64,000 nt of DNA. It comes from Apium graveolens (taxonomy: Eukaryota; Streptophyta; Magnoliopsida; Apiales; Apiaceae). The translations under genes and the position numbers were made by a program. Positions 59,691-64,000 of this stretch are shown in pieces (position 1 is the stretch's first letter; each line of letters starts with the position of its first letter). Where the stretch lies: NCBI RefSeq assembly GCF_009905375.1, contig NC_133657.1:47993134-48057133 (forward strand). Direction: 5' to 3'. Below the pieces are notes generated by a model. It had not been told where the DNA came from and did not search any database. It worked only from the letters and a program-made list of their open reading frames with translations.

Positions 59691-60809
59691 TTTTTATTAT
59701 TTGTTCCCTAAAGACAACACTATTATGTTTATATTATGAAAAATTTGGATTATTAATTATGATTCTATGGATTATTCTTTAGTAATTTATTATATCTTTA
59801 TTTTCTGTGATAAAATGTTAGATTAATAAATGTCCTTAGAATATGATATGTAAATCTATATCTCTAAGTATGTGACTTAGAAATGAGATTATGAGAATAT
59901 TATTGATATTCCTAAAGGTCCGTAGTCAAGTATTATTGTTATGGGATGATAATAAATATGTTGAGACTAGTGTGTTTGTTGACTGATGATCATATCTCAT
60001 TGATCATAGGTATGGTGATACTAAAGTCAAAACACAGGCACATGTATTAAATACATAGTGCTGGATTGATCCGTTGTGAGATACTACATGTTTAAAGTGT
60101 TATAAGTTAATCTCATAGTGATAATGATGTATTGGTCCTTCGACCTGAAATCATTATATTTCTATACTAGAATTAATATACTTTGATATTATTGAAAGTT
60201 ATTCTTGACCGGTAGTAATAAAAGTAGATATTGGGTATATTATGAATCGTATGAGAAATATGAATGATTTAGATGGGATTTAGCCATCCTTTATTTAAAG
60301 GAGTAATATTATTGGCCGCTTGATTGAGTAAGACTATAAAATGTATGGCCGTGCTCAAATACTGATTTGTTTAATAGTTTACTCATTGATCAAGGAAATA
60401 AGGATTAAACGTTAACATAGGATGATACAATGCATGCCTCGAGTTTGATCTATAATATAAGGCTAAAGGGATTATATTGCATTGTACATTATTCACGAAA
60501 GATTTAATTAAATCACCAATTATTATTATTACTTGGGGAGCAATGATGTATTACTAGATGCTACTCATTGTTTATAATAACCTAAAGGGTCACACACAAA
60601 GAACGTTTAAAACGGACTGATATTTAAATTATGAATTTAAATATTTTATTGTTATTAATTCTAATTTAATTATAAAATTAATTAAGTGGGACTTGATTAA
60701 TTGTATATATATTATAATTCGAATTTAATAATAATATAAACCCAAAATCAGAATGGGTCATTTTAGAAGCCCATTATGATTAGGGTTAGGCCTGAATCCC
60801 CTCTCTCCC

Positions 60810-60818
60810 TATATATAC
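60810..60818 (+). promoter_or_regulatory. Candidate TATA box in 3' LTR of H
   Basis: CCCTATATATACATT within a CT-rich to AT-rich transition, followed by AAACCCTAGAAGC and a GA tract, a common plant LTR promoter layout. Confidence 0.6.
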
Positions 60819-60898
60819 ATTAAAAAATATATTTTTTAGGTTTTGGTAGAAATATCACGTTTTTGAGAAAACCCTAGAAGCTCTACATCTTAGAGAGG

Positions 60899-60919
60899 CT
60901 AGAGAGAGAGAGAGAGAGG
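60899..60919 (+). repeat. GA microsatellite
   Basis: Uninterrupted AG dinucleotides downstream of the TATA box of H. Confidence 0.9.
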
Positions 60920-61190
60920 AAAAAGGCAACCAAATCGTCTAGTACCGGCTCCGGTGATCGCTGGACGATCGGACGTTCGTGTGGATACCTAGGAGAGCAG
61001 ATCTTCGAAAGGAGGGTTGCTGTGTTCGTTCATCAAGATCAGAACATTCATAACATTCATAAGAAAAGCTTTATTAAGGTAAACATCTATTCTCCGAATT
61101 AAATGTCTTGTTTCGCATGGATCCTGCGTTTGGGGTTTCATTTTTCATATTTATTTTTGATTTTTCCGCTGCGTTTAGTTTTAGTTTATT

Positions 61191-61527
61191 TAGTATATTT
61201 AGTTTTACAACCCATAAGTCTATTTAGTTTTACAAACTATTCAAATTTAATTACAAACCTTTAGACTAATCAGGCATCCCAAAACAGAGTACTTGGAAGA
61301 CACAACAATTATATACAAGCACACAACTCTTGATTAAACTAGGAACTCAGGCCTGCTCTGGCCAAGCTGAAAGATCAGAATATGAAACAAGTATGAGCGA
61401 AAGAAATGATCAGCAAGCAATATATAACTTATAGTTAAAACAACAACAATATATCTGAAGAATAAATCCAAACAATAATACCTGTGAAAATATCAAAAGC
61501 TAATATGAGCTTTGATGATAAACAACA

Positions 61528-61576
<49 letters not shown>

Positions 61577-64000
61577 TTTGGATTGGAATCCTAGAACGAC
61601 GGTGTGTTACCGCCGGTGATCAGCCACGGAGCAACACCGATATGCCGAAGCATATCCAACTAAACAAAGGCACCCAAGGAACATATTGGCCTAGAAAGGT
61701 ATTATATCCAAGTTTAATATATAGCTCACACTGGACCACCGCCACGGTCTCTTACGCAACCATCCAATCCATAAGAACAATATAACTCCCCATTTCACAT
61801 GGTCCGGAGTAACCTCAACAACTTATGACGAAATAACTAGTACAATTAGTAATTCACTAATCTCATCTCAAAGTTCCACTGTATAGAGTAATTGTAGCGA
61901 AATTTAAAATGTTTAACTATTCTGAACTTAGAATAGGAAAGATATACTTACATGATTATAATGAAACAATCTGATAAGTAAAATGATAAACTATTCTGAA
62001 ATTAGAATAGTACAGAAAACTTGCCTGGTATGCTCAATAACTCTTCACTACAACCTCAGCTTACAACTGCTGGCTACCGGCTCCGTCTAACACTTGACTG
62101 CGCTCCTTGCGACTCGATTCTATAAACAAAGGACTATCTCAATTAACAGAACCAAACTCAATCGACGTAACTAGATGTCTCGAAGTCTACCCGATCGTTT
62201 ATAACTAATCATGACAGTTTAAAACTGTACACAGATAGCATGCATATCACATAGCACATAATCATGTTATTCATATAACATGTGAATACATAATTCATGT
62301 AACACATAAGTCAAATCGTTAAAAGATAGGTCTTGGAACGTTTGGAATTGAAATCGGGTTAAAAATGGTATTTATCGATCAGTAACCGACTAAGAATGAC
62401 TCGAAAAACACACGACCTTTTGATACAAAAGAATTTAGGTCTCGAATGTATTTTTATTGGAAGCGGAATATTTTTCTAAGTCTAGACGCGTTCGTTTTGT
62501 ATTAAACGGACGGACGGTCTATTTATTATGAATAAAATAAGAATAAAATAATTAATAATATTAATTGATTTTTACATACCTAACTATAATTTTTAAAAGC
62601 TCAAAATAATTTTTAGGATTTATTTGAATTAATTATAAATAATTAAACTTTATTTAACTATTTATAAAAAAAATTAATTAATTAAATGAACTAATCAATT
62701 AGTTAAATTCATAAATAATTACTTAAAATAAAATATAAATAATTAAATCGAAGTTTGATTTTTGAAAATAATAAAAGAAAATAATTTTGGAATTTAAAGT
62801 AATTAACTAAATAATTTTTAGAATTTAAAAATAGTAACTAAATAAATTTTGGAATTTTAAAAAAATGATTTTTGAAAAATAAAAATAATTTTTGAATAAA
62901 TTTTAAAAAGAAAAAGGCAAAAACAAGATTTAGAAACAGGAATTGGGATTTTTAGGATTAAAAGCGGGTTTTTTTAAAACAGAAACGGGTCGGTATGAAC
63001 TCGACCGGGTCGGGTTTGAAGACCCACCGATTTCTGGAAAAATTCCAGATTCTGCGGCTCTTCGCCGATCTCTGGCGAGTCCATTCCCGGATATAACCAA
63101 TTGGTTTCACCGGAATTTTAATCTGAAAACACTCCACAATTATGAACGAATATAACCAAAGCAAGAACCGTGATAATCGACGATTACATCGTCAATTTCG
63201 GTCAAAAACACCATTAAAGTCGGCTAAACACCAAGCTTTACCGGCGAACATTCAACCGGCTAATTCCTCCACCAAATACATCATTTTATAGCTCAAATTA
63301 AAGCTGATTTCGTCTACAATCTCTTCAATCGAATCAAGATCAGTCCAGAAAATTAAAATAAAATAAACAAAAACTCGCATCGACTAAATCTGAACATAAA
63401 GAATTCAAACTAATATACTATTCGATTCAGTGAATCATTCTAAAGCAATTTGGTAACTTCAAAAACAATCAACAATCATTAGAAATTATAAACCAATTTT
63501 TAAATCAAGAATATCATGATTCAATTTTTCAAAATACTTAACCTCGATTGATGAAAGTGGTATCAGATTGAAGGCCTTGAAACAAGCTTTAATTTGGTTA
63601 CAAGAGCTTCAAGAACGGATCCCTGTAACTTCAGAAATCATTGATTTTTTGTTAACGAACGAATTATACCCCAAAAATTTTGATTTTCTATTTTCTTATT
63701 TTTTGATAAAAATGAATAAAAATGAATTTTGCAGCTATTTATATTTTCTGAAAATTAATACCCCTAAATCAATTAAGGGTGTTACTATCCCTTAATTAAA
63801 ATAATTGGGCTCAAAAATAATAATTATGGGGAATAGTTTTTAAATCAAATAAATTAAATTTTATGTCAAAATTTCTCAAAAATTATGAATAATTCAAAAA
63901 TGTAAAAATAATGGGTATTTGAAATATGTATGATTTTATAAAAATAAAAATATGAATTTTGTGGGATTTGACGTCCCGGTGGGGTCCCGGACCGTTGATT
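61191..64000 (-). repeat. Region G: LTR-like sequence, probably minus, cut by window edge
   Basis: No coding frame with a recognisable domain. It shares with the LTR of element A the order of a GCCGGTGATCAGCC motif (61612-61625), AT-rich spacers and a GTTACT-type end, and it has a GC-richer block at 62980-63260 followed by CTTACCGGCG-type leader sequence, as in long Ty3/gypsy LTRs on the minus strand. It runs past 64000 without a terminus. The left border with H lies in low-complexity TTTAGTTTTA repeats (61170-61240) and is uncertain. Open frames at 62943-63155 and 63568-63795 look like chance. Confidence 0.5.
61532..61571. repeat. TA microsatellite in region G
   Basis: About 19 uninterrupted TA units. 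Confidence 0.95.

Larger units (their letters stand above)
6476..61190 (+). mobile_element. Host element H: Ty1/copia backbone broken by inserts B, C, E
   Basis: H is an old copia element whose pieces add up to about 5.9 kb: 6476-7056, 20944-21018, 32208-34002 and 57718 to about 61190. Reading the pieces in order gives gag, zinc knuckle, protease, integrase, RT and RNase H, the copia order, all on the plus strand. At each of the three breaks, deleting the insert and one TSD copy restores an uninterrupted codon series. The 5' LTR and primer site were not found: the leader before gag stops at element A, which may have inserted into or truncated it. The 3' LTR candidate starts at 59689. Many stops and frameshifts show that H is dead, and as the receiver of all the inserts it is the oldest element here. 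Confidence 0.85.
59689..61190 (+). repeat. Candidate 3' LTR of copia element H
   Basis: The stretch after the polypurine tract (TATTTTTATTATTTG, then TTCCCTAAAGACAAC) has the style of a copia LTR start with damaged TG. A later TGTTAGATT at 59816 is an alternative start. A TATA box at 60810-60818, a GA tract at 60899-60919 and an ATTTTTCCGCTGCG string near 61165 suit a U3-R-U5 layout. With no 5' LTR to compare, both borders are uncertain, above all the right one. Confidence 0.6.

Noticed and set aside
62943..63795. Possible short host genes in region G
   Set aside because: The frames are short, overlap on opposite strands, and lie in sequence with LTR character.

Overview
The window is plant nuclear DNA made almost entirely of LTR retrotransposons. 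I found no host gene, tRNA, rRNA, CRISPR array or bacterial feature. The evidence for a plant is the set of families: Ty1/copia, Ty3/gypsy chromoviruses with 3-4 kb LTRs, and an Athila element with a tRNA-Asp-type primer site. The DNA is AT-rich with long LTRs, which fits pericentromeric or other heterochromatin of a large-genome eudicot. The species cannot be told from the sequence.

Layout. The backbone is one old plus-strand copia element, here called H, with its coding sequence in four pieces: 6899-7056, 20944-21018, 32208-34002 and 57718-59690. Three elements split it: B (7057-20938, minus, chromovirus, TSD CTCCC), C (21019-32202, plus, a 4.2 kb solo LTR, TSD CTTAT) and E (34003-57712, minus, Athila, TSD CGAAG decayed to CGGAG/TGAAG). 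Two of these carry a further insertion. D (23951-30923, minus, copia, TSD ATAAT) lies inside C. F (36752-49162, plus, chromovirus, TSD CTGTG/CTATG) lies inside the 3' ORF of E. Element A (1-6475, minus, Ty3/gypsy, cut by the left edge) and a long LTR-like region G (about 61191-64000, cut by the right edge) flank the backbone. At four junctions the interrupted reading frame closes exactly when the insert and one TSD copy are removed, so the nesting order is firmly supported.

State of the elements. None looks autonomous. D is the youngest by LTR comparison (3 differences in 274 bp) and keeps its catalytic motifs, but it has frameshifts and stops, and its 5' LTR has lost about 806 bp including the TATA box. 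E keeps recognisable gag, protease, RT, RNase H, integrase and a plant-specific 3' ORF, all with scattered stops. B, F and H are strongly decayed. B also has a rearranged interior, with an RT/RNase H block lying upstream of gag.

How the parts relate. This is a stack of dead or dying selfish elements, not a cooperating gene set. The points most worth a second look are the promoter-less LTR of D, the shuffled interior of B, the GC-rich modules shared between the LTRs and interior of E, the palindromic 55-bp repeats in the LTRs of B, and an open leader frame in A. I see no convincing sign of a new biological system.
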